From the NCBI GenBank assembly GCA_016165875.1, contig JABBOT010000004.1:6331351-6395350 (forward strand): 64,000 nucleotides of DNA, written 5' to 3'. Both the position numbers and the translations under genes were made by a program. The stretch is from Acanthopleura granulata (Eukaryota; Mollusca; Polyplacophora; Chitonida; Chitonidae). Within the stretch, counting starts at the first letter, position 1. Each line of letters starts with the position of its first letter. The notes beneath the pieces are model-generated. The model was given only the letters and a program-made list of their open reading frames with translations, ran no database searches and was not told the origin of the DNA. Positions 1-14,000 of the stretch are shown here, piece after piece.

Positions 1-3000
1 TGAGGTTTTCTTAATCACCTCCATGTTATCACATGAAGACTGGCTTTTGTTTTTCATTAATTGTGGGTAAGGCTATTTTGCGGGAATGTAAATAATTCAT
101 AAGTGAAGAATTGCAGATGAAGCTCTGGACTCTCATACATGCCAAGGGCCTCAACCATTCACACAGATGGCTTTATTAACTATAAAATGCCTCCGAAACT
201 AATAAACAATTTACCACAATTTACCCATTTCAAACTTCTTGGTTTTCTTCACCCGGCACACACACTATATGTTGACAGCATACATGTATCTTGCTCTGTA
301 ACATGTACAGTACATGATATCAGGGGCCAATTTCTGAACCTAGGAGCCAAAGGTTGTTTGTTCTGGATGTGCATGCCATGTTAAGGCAAGCATTATGATG
401 AGTTAAGTTTCTGATACACAGTTTGTTGCAGAGGCTTTACGACAAAACAAATGACAAGTAGGAGAATTTTTCTTCTATGCCAATGACAAATCAACTGTTC
501 AGCAGTATGTGTTGATCTGACAAACTATGAAGTACTGAACAACAATGTATAAAATGATAGCTGCTGTAAAATGAAACAAATAAATCTTTCATTCAGTCAA
601 AAGGTATAGATAGGTTTTCACTGACACAGGATTACAAGACAAAAACTCACCCTGTATATATGGTTTGTTTCTGCCGAGTGATTGAACATGGACAAATGGT
701 GAAGACCTTAATTAATAAGTAATTCTACAAAATGAAACTGATTTTGACTCCATATTTGAAGTCATTGTTTCGCCATTAGTCCAGTCAATGTATGCTGAGG
801 GATTCACAATTCAATTGTTAAAACACATGTAGAGTATTTAGAGACAAACATTTCAAGTCAAGTCTTTCTGGTATCTAATCCTCACTAGCATGTAGCCTAA
901 TAATTGGATCCTGTGCATTTCTTAAATTTACACCAGCGCTTTAAATGCAACAATCCTATCAGGCTGAAGATATGTACATCTCACCTTCAACTGACTTACA
1001 GAACAATCTCTGTCTTGTTTCTGTATCTATCTATTTTATCCCACCTTCAATGCTACAAAATTGTTAGTAAATTCAGGAACAAAGGCAAAAGTCCCTTGTG
1101 ACCTGTACTACATGCATGCACTACATTAATACAAGAGAATGATTTATGAAATTAAACTCTGATGAAATTATTTAAGTGCAATCAGAGGATAACTGAAATG
1201 TGCTGTACCGGGTGTATAAAATAACAGTCTCTACTGCTATCAAATACCATTACATCTACATCACCCAGCCATCCCACAGTGTACTAATTTAGAAAACAGA
1301 CAAAGTTTGTTGAGACTGGAAGATTGTTTGGATGATGCTGATACCCCCTACCCCCTCAAACTCTACCCACCCCCACCCCCCACCCCCCCTCACCCACTCC
1401 AGCCACCGTGGTAACCAGGGTAATAAATATGTCTTCTTAAATATACTAAGGGGTGTGCTGCGTACCTACATGTAAACTGTCTTGTGAATAAATGGTGTAC
1501 AGACATAAAACAACTGGGTGATGGCATGCAGGGACATAACATAAATGTCATTGACATGCTCCTCCACACTGGATAAATGCAAAGATTTCAGCTAATTCAG
1601 GAAAAAAAGGAAACATAGCATCAACGAAGGCTTCACATAAAAAAATTAGTGCAACAAGAAGGTACATTGGGAAAGTGTATTTACGCCTGAATTCACACTA
1701 AAAATGTCCTGAAACAGTGTAAAAGTTAAAAAGGCTGGCTCACACAGAGAATTATATGCCTCTCACATGTACTAGCAGTACCTCATGTACATAAATAACA
1801 TAGGCAGTCAAATGCCTTGTTTTAACACATCTCCAAGAAAATCTTTAAATCTTTAAGAAATCTCCAAGACCACATATAAATCTTGATCAACTGATTAAGC
1901 GAATATGAGCCAGCTGCTGTTGTCTGACAGAATCATCCTCTTTCCTCTTCCAATCCTTGATATTTGGGTGAAGATCACAAGCTGGAGCTGGCGTTCTGGA
2001 CACTGTGAATGGGAGTGGACCTAGCTTGGTTGCTCACCAAGTGGCTTGTCAGAACTCGTCATCTGACAACTCAGGTTTAACCCAGAAGCCAGCAGCCAAA
2101 TCTGTCAGTGCTCTGCTCTATACCTCAAACAGATGAAAAAAAACTTTCTTCTGCTCAAAGGAACAAAGAAAATATACCCACAGAAAGTTTTGGTCAGGCG
2201 ACTTTTTTGTCACACAAAATTTTAACATGGAGGCTGCATGTAACTTTCCACAGGTTTTCCCACCACCATTTGTTTTCACTGTCACATGGATACTATTACT
2301 TAATGCAAGTACATTCTCACAAACATGTACATTTACACAGTGTGACATTAGCAAGCCACAAGAACAAAATGAAGCCATATATTGGATCAAGTATGATGAG
2401 CTGGTTAATAGTAAAATTTATTACACCACTGCCAACTGCAGGTGAAAATTTCAAGAAACAGGTTAACTGAACATAAAACTATGGATTTTACATGTAAACA
2501 ACTACATGTAAACTAACATATAAATACATTTATCCAACCATTTAAAACACCAATTTCACCTGATAACTGATAATGAAAACCTTGTCCCTTGCAGGTACAC
2601 TCAAGAGCCACATTTAAATCATGTTTTATGCCCATTCTAGATAACAACATGTGTGATAAACTGCGACCCCTTCAATATTAAGAGGATAATGCCGGGAGAA
2701 GCCAATGAATTAAGCTGGAGACATCCAATCTAGGGGTTAGTTCGATGACAAAAGGTGTTGACCTTGGCGAGAGGCTGGGCTGGCGTCTAGTCAGCATTCT
2801 GTTCGAAGAGACAGAACCCTGGGCACTGACACCAGTCCCCCCTAAGGGCATGCCCTTTAAAACTGAACCCTAGCTGTCCCTGGCCTTAGACAGAGACCAG
2901 CCAGCCAGCAGGACAGTAGTGCCTACAATGATTTAGGCTTATCCAATGTAGCTGTACATATATCTCCACATCATGACACAGATAGTCAGCCATTCTCTAC

Positions 3001-3650
3001 TTTAACCTATAAAATGGCTGCACTGATGCATGTGACATTAAACCAGGGTGCACTTATCTCTTACAGAAATGGTCATGTCAGCATTCTTTTCTGGACCGAA
3101 GGCATCATTCTTCATTAGCCTGATAAATACCAATGTCACACTGTTCTTTTATAATTATTATTACCAGAAAAGTCGGAACTTCAACACCATCCCATCAACT
3201 CATTAATGAATAGAACAAGATGATCTTCCTGGCAATACACTACTGCAGATCAGTACCCAACAAAGGGAAACAAAAGAGACTATAATGAAAATATAACACC
3301 TAAAAATTATTCATATTTCGCAGAGTGCAACTAACTATTTTTATTTACTTCGACATGTTTTGATACATACTTGTGATAGAACATTCAATGAACCATGTTA
3401 AAATGATAAGCAAAATCTACAGAAACCTGAAAGAAAATAGATGTAGGTAAAAATTTTACAAATTTAAATAAATATACATATTAATGTATTCACACTTTTT
3501 CCTACCACTTGCTAAGATAACATGCATTGCAATGATGACCTGGACAGAACTGTTCTTGAATCAAAAAAAAGAAACCATATACTGCCATTATACTTCTCTG
3601 ACAAACAAATCAATGTACTGAATCTACTTGACATGTTATACACAGGTATA

Positions 3651-3670
3651 TGTGAGTGTGTGTGTGTGTT

Positions 3671-3718
<48 letters not shown>

Positions 3719-3720
3719 TA
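3651..3720. repeat. Composite (TG)n-(TA)n-(CA)n microsatellite
   Basis: A TG run, about 15 TA units (3673-3702), then a CA run (3703-3718). The whole is nearly self-complementary, so it could extrude as a cruciform. Confidence 0.95.
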
Positions 3721-3842
3721 TACTTGTATATAATTTCATAATGCTGGTCATGCACACTACCATTTTATTAAGTTTTTCTCATGGCAAATCACATTATTAA
3801 CGTTTCACACATGGAACAACTTACATGTGGTAGCAAGGCTAC

Positions 3843-4313
3843 CGAACAGCTGGATGGATTTTTCCTCTACTGTTATAGTGCTCTACATGTGTGCAAACCC
3901 TGAGCTCAATGTATGCAGTATTTTTTAAGATACCATCACTAACATTTTGTTTCAAACTGATTCTAATCCAAAATACACCCAAAGTCAGGAATTTGATAAT
4001 TTACAGTATTTAATATACACACGAAAACTGAACGATGGAATATCCTGCTTGTGTTATAGTGCTATACATGTGTGCAAACCGTGAACTCAATACATGCAGT
4101 ATTTTTTAAGATGCCACCCCCAACATTTTGTTTAACCCAGATTCTAATACACACTACACTAAGTGGGGAATTTAGTAATTTACAATATTTATTATGCACA
4201 CACAGAATCAACAATGGAATATCCCCCTGGTGTTATTGTGCTCTATATGAGTGCAAACAATGAGTTCAATGCATGCAGTACTTTTTAAAATACCACCCCA
4301 AACATTTTGTTTA
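3843..4313. repeat. Tandem repeat, ~180-bp unit, about 2.6 copies
   Basis: The block tgttatagtgctctacatg begins at 3871, 4052 and 4231 (spacing 181 and 179), each followed by tgtgcaaac, a gcagta-tttttaa block and aacattttgttt. Copies differ by many substitutions, so the array is old. In the AGBL4 intron downstream of exon 9. Confidence 0.9.
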
Positions 4314-5988
4314 ACACTCCTTCCCGTGTTACTGGACGCCGATGCTGACACTCAGGGTGCAACAAACGCTACGCCTGTACTTAGTACAGATGATCCCAGT
4401 GCTAGAAATGTCAGCCCTTACTTTGAGACAAGTTTACTTGTGCATGTAAAATGACAAACAGGTGAATGTGACGTTTGGGTTTCCCATAGATTTTACAGCT
4501 TCTGCTCACTTCAAAAGAGTTCTACATGTTTAAATCATGAACAGCAGCTAGTGAACTAAAGATAACAGTGATGTTGCACTATGCGTGCTAAATAATTGAG
4601 ATTCCCAGAGTATCAGTAATTATATCACACATGTCTGTAAGATATCACCCAGGGACCATCTGTTACCTGCTTTAGTCTAGCCCTGCTTATCACCCTGACA
4701 GGACACAAATGGAAGCCATTAGGCAGAGAAGAGCCACTTGTTTGCAGTTGAGTAAAGAGGGAACAGTTGTTGGCTTAAGGGCCACAGATTTTTTCCTCTA
4801 AAAGCTCTTTACATCAGCAACACAGGACCTTGTGTAATGTATGATAATTTAAAGAGATAAAAATTAATGGCTTAATGACTGCAGTGTCACAGGTGCAACC
4901 AAGTGGGCAGGGCTTACCACCTGACATAACAGGGCTTAGAGAGATACTGCAAGCTTAAAAGGGTGTCCCAATACCATTTATGTCACCACTTGTTCTACAC
5001 TGCAATATGACCTGACTGAACACTTTTACTACTTAATTGTTCTAGCAGAACAACTCATGAGTTCTAAATCAGTGCAATGTGGCAGTTATGAGAAGAAAGA
5101 AAAAATGCATTTCAACATTATATGCATCACCATTCATCCAATTTGAAGGAAACTTAAAGATGTACTTTATGCACTGTTTACTGACCATACATTAGATGTG
5201 TAAAGAATCATCAACCCTGCCAAAGCAATCAGTCTTGCATGTTGCTTTTAAAGGGTAGAAGCTGTTAGATATCAATACAGCTACAAATACCTCCTCTTTA
5301 ACTGTGTGCAAACAAGAAAACCTTGGAACTGCTTATTTTGACATAATAATTTTTGGATCCAGTCTGTGACATTGGAGAAGGCAGAAAAAAATTACAAACC
5401 AACCGCCATCTAATGTAAACAGAAATCAAAGAGCTGTTAGGAAAACCAAGCCAGGTTTGCCACACCATGGACTTCAATAGCCAACAAAATCTGTATATTG
5501 CTTAACCACAGCACTGGCTTCAATTAAGTGCTTCCTAAAATGTAACAATACACACGTAAGACATCTTTCGACTTCATTTTTCAAATCATGCACTAAAATA
5601 ACACACTCACACATACACAAAACAAATCTCCACAAAAACGAACTGCTTTATTTCATAGCAATTGTAAATCAAAACCCTTGCAAAACATGTACCACTTAAA
5701 AGAAGTAAACTTGTCATTTTAAGAAAACTTGGTATTTGCCTGTGGCAGTACAAAGTGACCCCTAAAGCCAAGTCATAGACTGAGTTGACCTCATCGTGGG
5801 GGTAATTAGTTAACCCTAATACAGACTTTTGTGTGCTGAGAATACATGAAGCAGATTAGACTGGGTATTTAGTGAAGATGTTATCAGACTAAGACTGGGT
5901 GTCCAGCCAGCACAGCTCTTAGCCAAACCACTTGGAGGTAAACTGATTCCAAAAGGCTCTTACTCAGCCAAATACCACCCTGCCCTTG

Positions 5989-6003
5989 CCCCCCCCCCCC
6001 CCC
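5989..6003. repeat. Poly-C tract
   Basis: 15 consecutive C. A poly-G run lies nearby at about 6537-6548. Both are in the AGBL4 intron downstream of exon 9. Confidence 0.9.
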
Positions 6004-9000
6004 TTCAAAGCCGTGCCTGTTTAGGAGCCAAAAGCGTGGCTGGAGTTCCTTTTGAACTGATCAATAATTTCTGTGATTCCATCAGTAGTGCTTGTTAGGG
6101 AAATGAAAAGATTGCAGCACAGGGAGCCATACAAGTTTTGATTGGCTGCTTCACTGCCCAATATTGATTGGCTAGTGTTAAATTACTGCTGTCCGTTTTA
6201 TACCACAAACTGGGAAAGGCAATTTCCTGGTGGCTGTGTCCCTGACAAACAATAGGTATACCAAACATAGTCTGTAGACATAAGGGCCCGTGTCTGCCTC
6301 TTATGCCTTCTAGTGTCATTGTTTTATATCCATTAGGTGTGGTTTTCAAGCAATAAACTGCACCTTTTAAACCCTTCAGTTGCTGCTTTTCATGTAATGG
6401 GGGCCTATAGCGTTTGCATATGCATTGGCAGGGAAACGTCAGCAAACATGTGATCTGACAATTTTTTCTTTTCTTTGGTAAACGAAGCAAATATGGCGAA
6501 GCTTACAGCTGAGATAGTACGTCTTAGCAAGTTTTCGGGGGGGGGGGGCCTCAGTCCACATTACAGTTATTGGATTTTAGCGCCTATATATAGCTTATGA
6601 GAGGTTTGGGACAATTGGGTTGGGCCTAACGTTGTACATTTGACTATTGATCGTTCACCAGTGCTTCGGAGAAGGGAGGCCTGCTTATCTGCAACTGTGG
6701 TGGGTTTAAACTAGGTCTTGGTGCCAGATATTGATGGAGGGTAGCACTCTACAAGGAAAAAGGCTCTGGATTGAAACTGTGCTGTCTATCCATCAGTCTG
6801 GTCACACTACTGATGACTATCATCTACTCCATGAAATTGGATGTGACCAGCCAAACTGTCAGCCACTGTGTTTACATGTTCTAATTCTATATTAATATCA
6901 AGTTTGCTGCCTAAAGCACAACTTCAACCAAGTTGTCTCGCGCTAAGTGACAGAATAAAAAAACATTCTCTATGCACTCAAGACATTGTTTTATGTCTTA
7001 AATACCAGACTGTCTAATCTACAGCTCTGTTCTTGCCTCCTGAGCTCAGAACATTTCGTCTTGCAATTTCACATGTTAAGGAGTTCATTCCAAATGAAAG
7101 CAAATTTTCACCTTCCATCAATATTATTACAATTCTTTACTCATGTAGTTACATACATGAACATGAGGTACCTGCACTATTCCATCTCAACTACTGAATG
7201 ACTGTTAAGCCGAACCTTTCACCTTCTCTGATCAAACACATCATCTATATTGTACCAGATGTCATTTCCCTACAGACTGCCTAGAGTGAACTAATGGGAC
7301 ATACTAATAGTGAAATGAACATTAGAAATGGAATTGTGTCCCTTTATTGGAGATCATTGCCTAGATCCCCCTGGAGGTAAGAATGATGGGACAAATCACC
7401 TCACCCTCCACAGGGTTCTGGACAAGCCACCAGCTTCGTTAACACCATCTTCTCTCAGTCCCTGGACAGTCGTTTTTAGCCAGGCAATCTTGACCAGTAA
7501 CCAGTGTCCAAATTGGATGTCATCAGAACAGCTTTGTTTGCAGATTTATTGTGATGCTGGTCAGGTTTTCTGTATCCAGGCATCAAAATATATTAGCTAA
7601 TTTCAATCAGATAACATGGTATGGATGTGACACACAAATGTGTCTGAAGACTCAAGCCCAAACAGTACAGAATACAAGAGCACTCACCTTGCTTGTTTTC
7701 TACCTGATTACTTTATGCTAATACACAAACAAGGAAACCCTCCTTTTTACCAAGAAATAAAGAGATGTACATTGGAATACAGAAAAAGGGAAACTTGGAT
7801 TTGACACTGTGACATTTAAATAGATAAAATATTCAGAAAGAGCCAAGTAAATTAACCAAAATGAAACCTTAAGACCTGTCTAATGTCAAACCTTTCAGTA
7901 TTTATAACACTGTCTTGTAAGTATTGAAAAGAGGTTACAAACTGGACACAGAAATAGACTATCACATCAAGCTTTCACATCTGGGCAGATGGTGTTTCAA
8001 CTAAAGGTGAACTACATCTTGCTATGTTCAAGTCAAGAAAGAACATGAACCTGAAATCTCTATAACCCCTCTTGATGACCTTGCAAGCCTATGACGTGTT
8101 ATAAACATAATCAAAACTGCGGACTGCTGACTGGAGTACCACATATTGTGTCTTCACATGTGTATGTATAAGAAGCATGTCAACATGAACCACTAATCCA
8201 AACAAATTTTAGCTGCAACAACTATTACATTTACATGCAAAAAACAGTATTCACTTTGAATGGTGTTACTTTATTAAAACCAACAGGTTCTCATGCAATA
8301 TACTGTATGTACACCATGCTTACACCACTATTAGTCATGACTGCTTGTTTTTTTTTTTATAACTGTCTACAAAATTTTATTTATTTATTTGACAAAACTA
8401 ATGGACTTTTCACATGATTTCTGGGGTTTAATGGGTTGAAGAAAACAGAGAGCAGACAGGGCATGTTTCAAAATCCTGTTTCTTGAGGAGCCTTGAGGCC
8501 CATTACATGATGTTTATTGGGGACAACTTGCCTGCTTCTAACGACATACACAATGAACTTGTGCTGATGATGAAAATTTTTACATGAATGTTTGTCAGTT
8601 ATATCACACATGTAGTTGCCAAACATGAGCAGCTTATTCCACACACTTAGGTTTTCTCCAAACTGTCAACGATGATATGGGTTAAAACTCCTTGAAAACA
8701 GAAAAAACATTTAACAACCAAAACCAACTTCTGAGCTTCATTATCAACATGAATTAAAATGAGGATAATACTCTCAAAAAACTAACATCAGGTTTATCAA
8801 ATAAGTGTATGAAGAATTACCAGAATAGTAACTGATTCATCTAGATACAAATGTAGACATTTAATCAGTGTCTGCTTTTTCTATGCTATTACTGAAAGTA
8901 GCCACTCTTTTAATCTCTTACCAATGTGCACCACCAGCTGCATACCATGCATTATGCAAGTCAGTGAGACTCCAGACATAGGAAGACAGTTACATGGCTA

Positions 9001-9142
9001 ACTGCTAACTAACTCCAGTGTATTAGTTTGAGAGCTTATCATGATATTACTAAATAGAAGTTCCAAATCCTTGTAAGCAATAGTAATAAATTATATTTGA
9101 AGCAATACAGTATATAATCAAACAAGGTACCTCCATACACGC

Positions 9143-9180
9143 ATATATATATACATACACACACACACACACACACACAC
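9143..9180. repeat. (TA)n/(CA)n microsatellite
   Basis: atatatatatacatac followed by about 11 CA units, in the AGBL4 intron. Confidence 0.9.
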
Positions 9181-10802
9181 TCTATATCCATATAATACAT
9201 TACATGTATTATTACCATACATCAAGTAATTTTGGAATTGAGCAGAATGAGAAGAATTGCACAGAAGTAACTGCCTACCGCAACACACACATTTTGTTCT
9301 GGTTGAGTATCTATTAATTCTGCTAGATTTCTGCACTCCTTTTCCTATCCCAGACATCCACTACCCTCCCCACAGATGGGTGCCTTGGTTAATTACCTTC
9401 TCTCAGAACTGGCTACAGTAACTTGATAGATTACCCTTACAAAGGATTATAATGAAGTAGTAGCTGGTTTCAGTTCATTAAGCACACCCATCCAGTTCTA
9501 CATGCCATTGTGACGAAACAGACCAATATAGTGCTCAAGAGAAGGGTGGCAGGGATTGGGGGTTGAGATGGAACACCTCACACCAAGACATTGTTTTAAC
9601 ATATATACTGCAAAACTTTTCAATTACTAAGGCAGTTTTTAAAGGATACTGTATCCATACAGTCATTTTAAAACTAAAGAAAAAAATGATTTGTTTTTGT
9701 CACCATAGGAATAAGCTTCATAAAACCATGAGAATTATTTCCATTGACTACAGTTCTCCAAGAAAATACTGAATTATTGTTTTCTGCAATGGTTGAAAAA
9801 TTAGGGTATGTTAAAAAAACAACACCATGCCCTTAACAAATCATACTCAAACATTCTGAGTTGTGATAAGCAGCTGGGTATCAGTTGCTCTGTTGGTCAA
9901 CAGGTAAAATGCTATATCTTAACTATGTTTGCCATTCACTTGATGCGAGGCTTGAATATACATCAAGTTTTTGCTGGATGTCACAGGTATTGCCAATCTG
10001 TGCACGTTTTGACATGAATGAGGAACAATCAAAGCAAATACTGAATATACAAGGATTAAGCTTTCACACATATTTATTAACCCACCAAGCCGTCATCTCA
10101 CCATACCACCCAGTAAAATAGTGTAGTGGCTTAGGTTGTACAGCCATACTGTGATCAGATACCTTCTAACTTTGATGATCGTTCTTTACAAAGTTTTTTG
10201 TGTGGCCCTTCCTATCACTTCTTCATAGCCAATTAAACCCTGAGCCAATGGTAATCTGACCACTACACATAGCACTGGCTTGTCTCAGTCTGGATAAGAT
10301 CTGTTCACACTTCTGTCAATGGCTGCTTATCCAATGCAGCCATTTGTTCCAACACTGCACACAACACTAAAGCTTAAAACTGCAAGCCAATGGAAACCTA
10401 GACTGTATATGTGTTCTCAATATTCAGACTATGTATGTGTACTGAACCATACATATATTCAGTTATTTACTGGTAAGTTTATTTAATATGCAACATCAAA
10501 AAAGCTCATGCTAACTATGACTTTTTCAAGAGGGAGGCGTCAGGCTACCTGGTGCCATCTTATACTTTGCCTTAGTTAAATTAAGTTCTCTAAGGAAATG
10601 AGTAGACTGAATACATCATGCACTGAGTTTTAACGCCATTATGCTACAGAACAGAATTTGCACCTATTCTGTGCCATAAAAATGATGAATAGTCAAAATC
10701 TTGTTCTCAGTGTACATGTATGTCATAAACAAACAAATATACAATTATTCCTTTAAATCTAAATTCTAAGAACAAATATTGCATAACTTGGTGTACACTT
10801 AC

Positions 10803-11005
10803 CTTCTTCCTGTCCCAGCTTTGACTGCATCTTTATTAAAGTTTGTGTTAACAAGAGAGAAATCCTCTGCATTTGCACCAAGAAGTTTTGGAAACACTGA
10901 CTGTCTTTCATATCTCTCAGCATCTTCATAAATATTGCCATACATGAAGCCGCTCATCATTGTAGAATGGGCATGGATGTCAATAAAGAAATCCATGTCA
11001 TATTT
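10803..11005 (-). CDS. AGBL4: AGBL4 coding exon 9 (third zinc ligand)
   Basis: 203 nt, residues 316-382 plus two bases. Encodes [20 protein letters not shown], with H326 as third zinc ligand, and ends in DAVKAGTGR. Acceptor TCTGCAG|AAA, strong donor AGAAG|GTAAGT. This is the last AGBL4 exon I can find; vertebrate CCP6 continues with FLGG and the TLEVSF motif. Confidence 0.96.
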
Positions 11006-14000
11006 CTGCAGAAAGAAAAATATAACATAAGCCATAAGTTGATTTTTAAGTGTGACAGTAAGATTTAATCCCATTACATGCAGACCATCTGCATTTCAGA
11101 TTACATCAGCTTGAAAGAGCAGAAGAACAAAAGGTAACCTACATGCAGAACCATGCATCCAAAAATATGTAAATTAGCAAGAGAGCTCTCCAAAGTTTTT
11201 GAACCACAGAACGAATATTAGGATGATCATTTTCAAACTGAAGGAATTATGCTGTTATCAAATATCATGCCAAGAGAACATAGTAAGCAGTATAATCATA
11301 GTAATAATAATATCTCCAGTCTACATTTAATGCATTCTGATAGACATGTTCTGCCCGTTTCTTTTCCCCTTTCCCAAACCATTTCCACTATGCTGATTTT
11401 ATTTGCTAGTTCCAAACTTCTGCACAGGAAGGACTTGAAAGCAATGCAAATGGAAATTGAAGATAATTATTTCCGCACTGCTACGGTATGACAAATGACC
11501 CCCTTAGATGCCACAGCATGTAACTAATGACAAAACTTCAAAGGGCCTTTCACAGGACCACATACTGAATGACCAGTTAAGCAGAGCCAAATCAGCTCCT
11601 GCTCAAACACCACCACACACTTCATTTTATACACACTCACTGATGTATCACATGGGCAATTAACATGTTCTAAAGCTAACTGCAGTAACACTACAATGTG
11701 ATCAATTCTCTTCTATACAAGGCAACATCTAGCATGGAACAGTGAGCAAGACTGTCAAGTGTACATAAGAACAACTTCTCTTTGAGTCCACTCTGCTACT
11801 TTACTTTTACTTTTGACAGAAAAGGGAGGGGCCAAATTTAAATACATAAATCATCATCATCATCTGACACACCACAGAACACAGCTCTAAGCAATGACCC
11901 TTTATTCAGCAGGCTGAAGTACATGATTATGCCGATAAATTTTGACCGATAAACATATTTTAAGAAAGTATTATACTTACATCACTTCTGTCGAGCTCCA
12001 TCAAGAGATTCTTTGTAGCATAGAGTGTAGGATGTGCCCATGGGGAGGGTTCCAGCCAATGACGGTTCAGGTCAAAACCCATCAAAGAACATCTACGAAA
12101 AGCAATTGAAAAAAAAACAAAAAACAAAATGAGTAAGAAAAAAGGTGAAATGAAGTTCACAAAACACTATAGAATATTAATAAATGTGAAACATGGAAAA
12201 CCTGAAATACAAAAAAGTGTCAGGAAAATTAATGGCTCACATTTTTCAATGTAATGGAAAATTCATATCATTAGGACATTACATCACAACTTAAATAATC
12301 TTGACAAGTCATCTTTCCTATGTAACAGCACAAATTTGAGAATTTAATGTGAACATATCCACTATCATGTCACACTGTATTTCTTAGAAGGCTATTTCAG
12401 AATTCTTTTACATTCAAATCTGTTAAATTGTAAGACTATCCTATCATATGTTGGTTCTTTGAAGTTTACCTAACAAATTCAACAAAAAGTCCACTTAAGT
12501 AGCAGCTCATCTCTGGAAAACATTTACTATAGGATATCAAATCCATCAATTTTAAGTTGCTTTAGAATTCAAGTATGTCATTCCTTTAATAAAAGGGAAA
12601 AAATATACACACAGAACTCTACAAAAAGAACATCATGTTTTGATCAAATTATGCCTATGAGGTACATGTAATCTGGTTTTTTTATTTTCAAGTTGCAATA
12701 ACAATGTTATACAACTAACGAATATATTTCATTTAACTTCCTGTCTCATGGATGGGAAATATTAAATTCATTGTTGTTCAAATTTAATTTTCCTTTGATG
12801 ATGATAGCAGGATGGTCCTCTGAAGAATTCAATCAACAACTCATTAACGTGAAATCAAATGTTTGCAATTTTGACCAGCAAGAAAATGGCATCAAGACAA
12901 AAACGGAAACTTGGCATTGGCCTATTATTACATCTCTGCTGTGAATTGAGAATCAGAAACATAGCATGGGGAATAAAAATGAAGCTAAAATTAGTTAACT
13001 TCAAAGCTGGGAAGTAGACATTTTGCAGATGAATAATTTAAGAGCCAATGTGTCTGAAAACTAGATAATCAATTCTACATGCAGCTGTGGAATAGAAACA
13101 TCAATAAAACCACAGATTTCAACCATATTTGAAATCTTTGAGCTTTTGTACTGAGGAACTATTAACGTTAGCTTTTTAACCAATATTATGACTTTGATCT
13201 TTTACAGCACGATTCTAGTTCAAAGTCCTTTCTTTTTCCAATTTAGAATCGCTGTCCTTTCATTTTAATCATGTCAGAACTGCAGATGTGATAAAATCAA
13301 TCCTTAGTGGGGCTAGTCAAATGTTCAAGGATCCTTTGAAAAGAAAATCTAATGCAACTCCTGGCAGATGCATGAGCAGCTGTCTGTGTGTCCTTAATCA
13401 TTCAGCCATGTTTTTCAAAAGGCAAACCTAGAAATCATGAAGATATATATTAAAATCAACTTATCAATGAACAAAAAACTGTTCACAGAAAGCTGGGAAC
13501 ATGACCACCTCTTGATAGTTATTCATTTATTTCTAATAACCTAATAAGGCAATTAATGCCTTACTTACTTGCTATACTTACTTACTATCCAAAACAATTT
13601 ACAAACTGTGGACAATAATACACAGATTCGTTAAATCAAACCATATACAGTACATGCAATGAAACCCAGCAATGCTCATTTATTAACTTATGCATTTCTG
13701 TCTCAAAAGGAAGTCTCTATGGAAAGAATTTAACTTTTTTCATCATAGGTGACATCTAGATGACCTATCTTCACATTATTTTGAAGAATTTCATGGAAGA
13801 TCAGTGAATAATTTACATGTTCTTTGGCACAACACTACTTCATTTGTGAAAGGTTATGACAATATGGTTACACGCTAGCAAATCACCATTATCTACTCCT
13901 CATCACCTTTATTTGTATAACTTTCAGTTCCTAAAATCAGAAAAAGCACATAGTATGATGATAACACAAACCAAATTAGTTTAAACAGATCTGTTGAAGA

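Larger units (their letters stand above)
1..10802 (-). other. AGBL4 intron beyond exon 9 (incomplete at left edge)
   Basis: No further AGBL4 exon and no other gene recognised. AT-rich with tacatgta-type palindromes, a C-rich tract at 1346-1400, the 180-bp tandem repeat, microsatellites and GC-richer islands (about 2650-2940, 4640-4760 and 5740-6060). If AGBL4 ended here, an exon encoding TLEVSF should be present; I looked and did not see one. Confidence 0.6.

Noticed and set aside
6095..6490. 131-codon minus-strand frame in the AGBL4 intron
   Set aside because: Considered as a missing AGBL4 exon, but it has no TLEVSF or FLGG motif and no similarity to CCP6.
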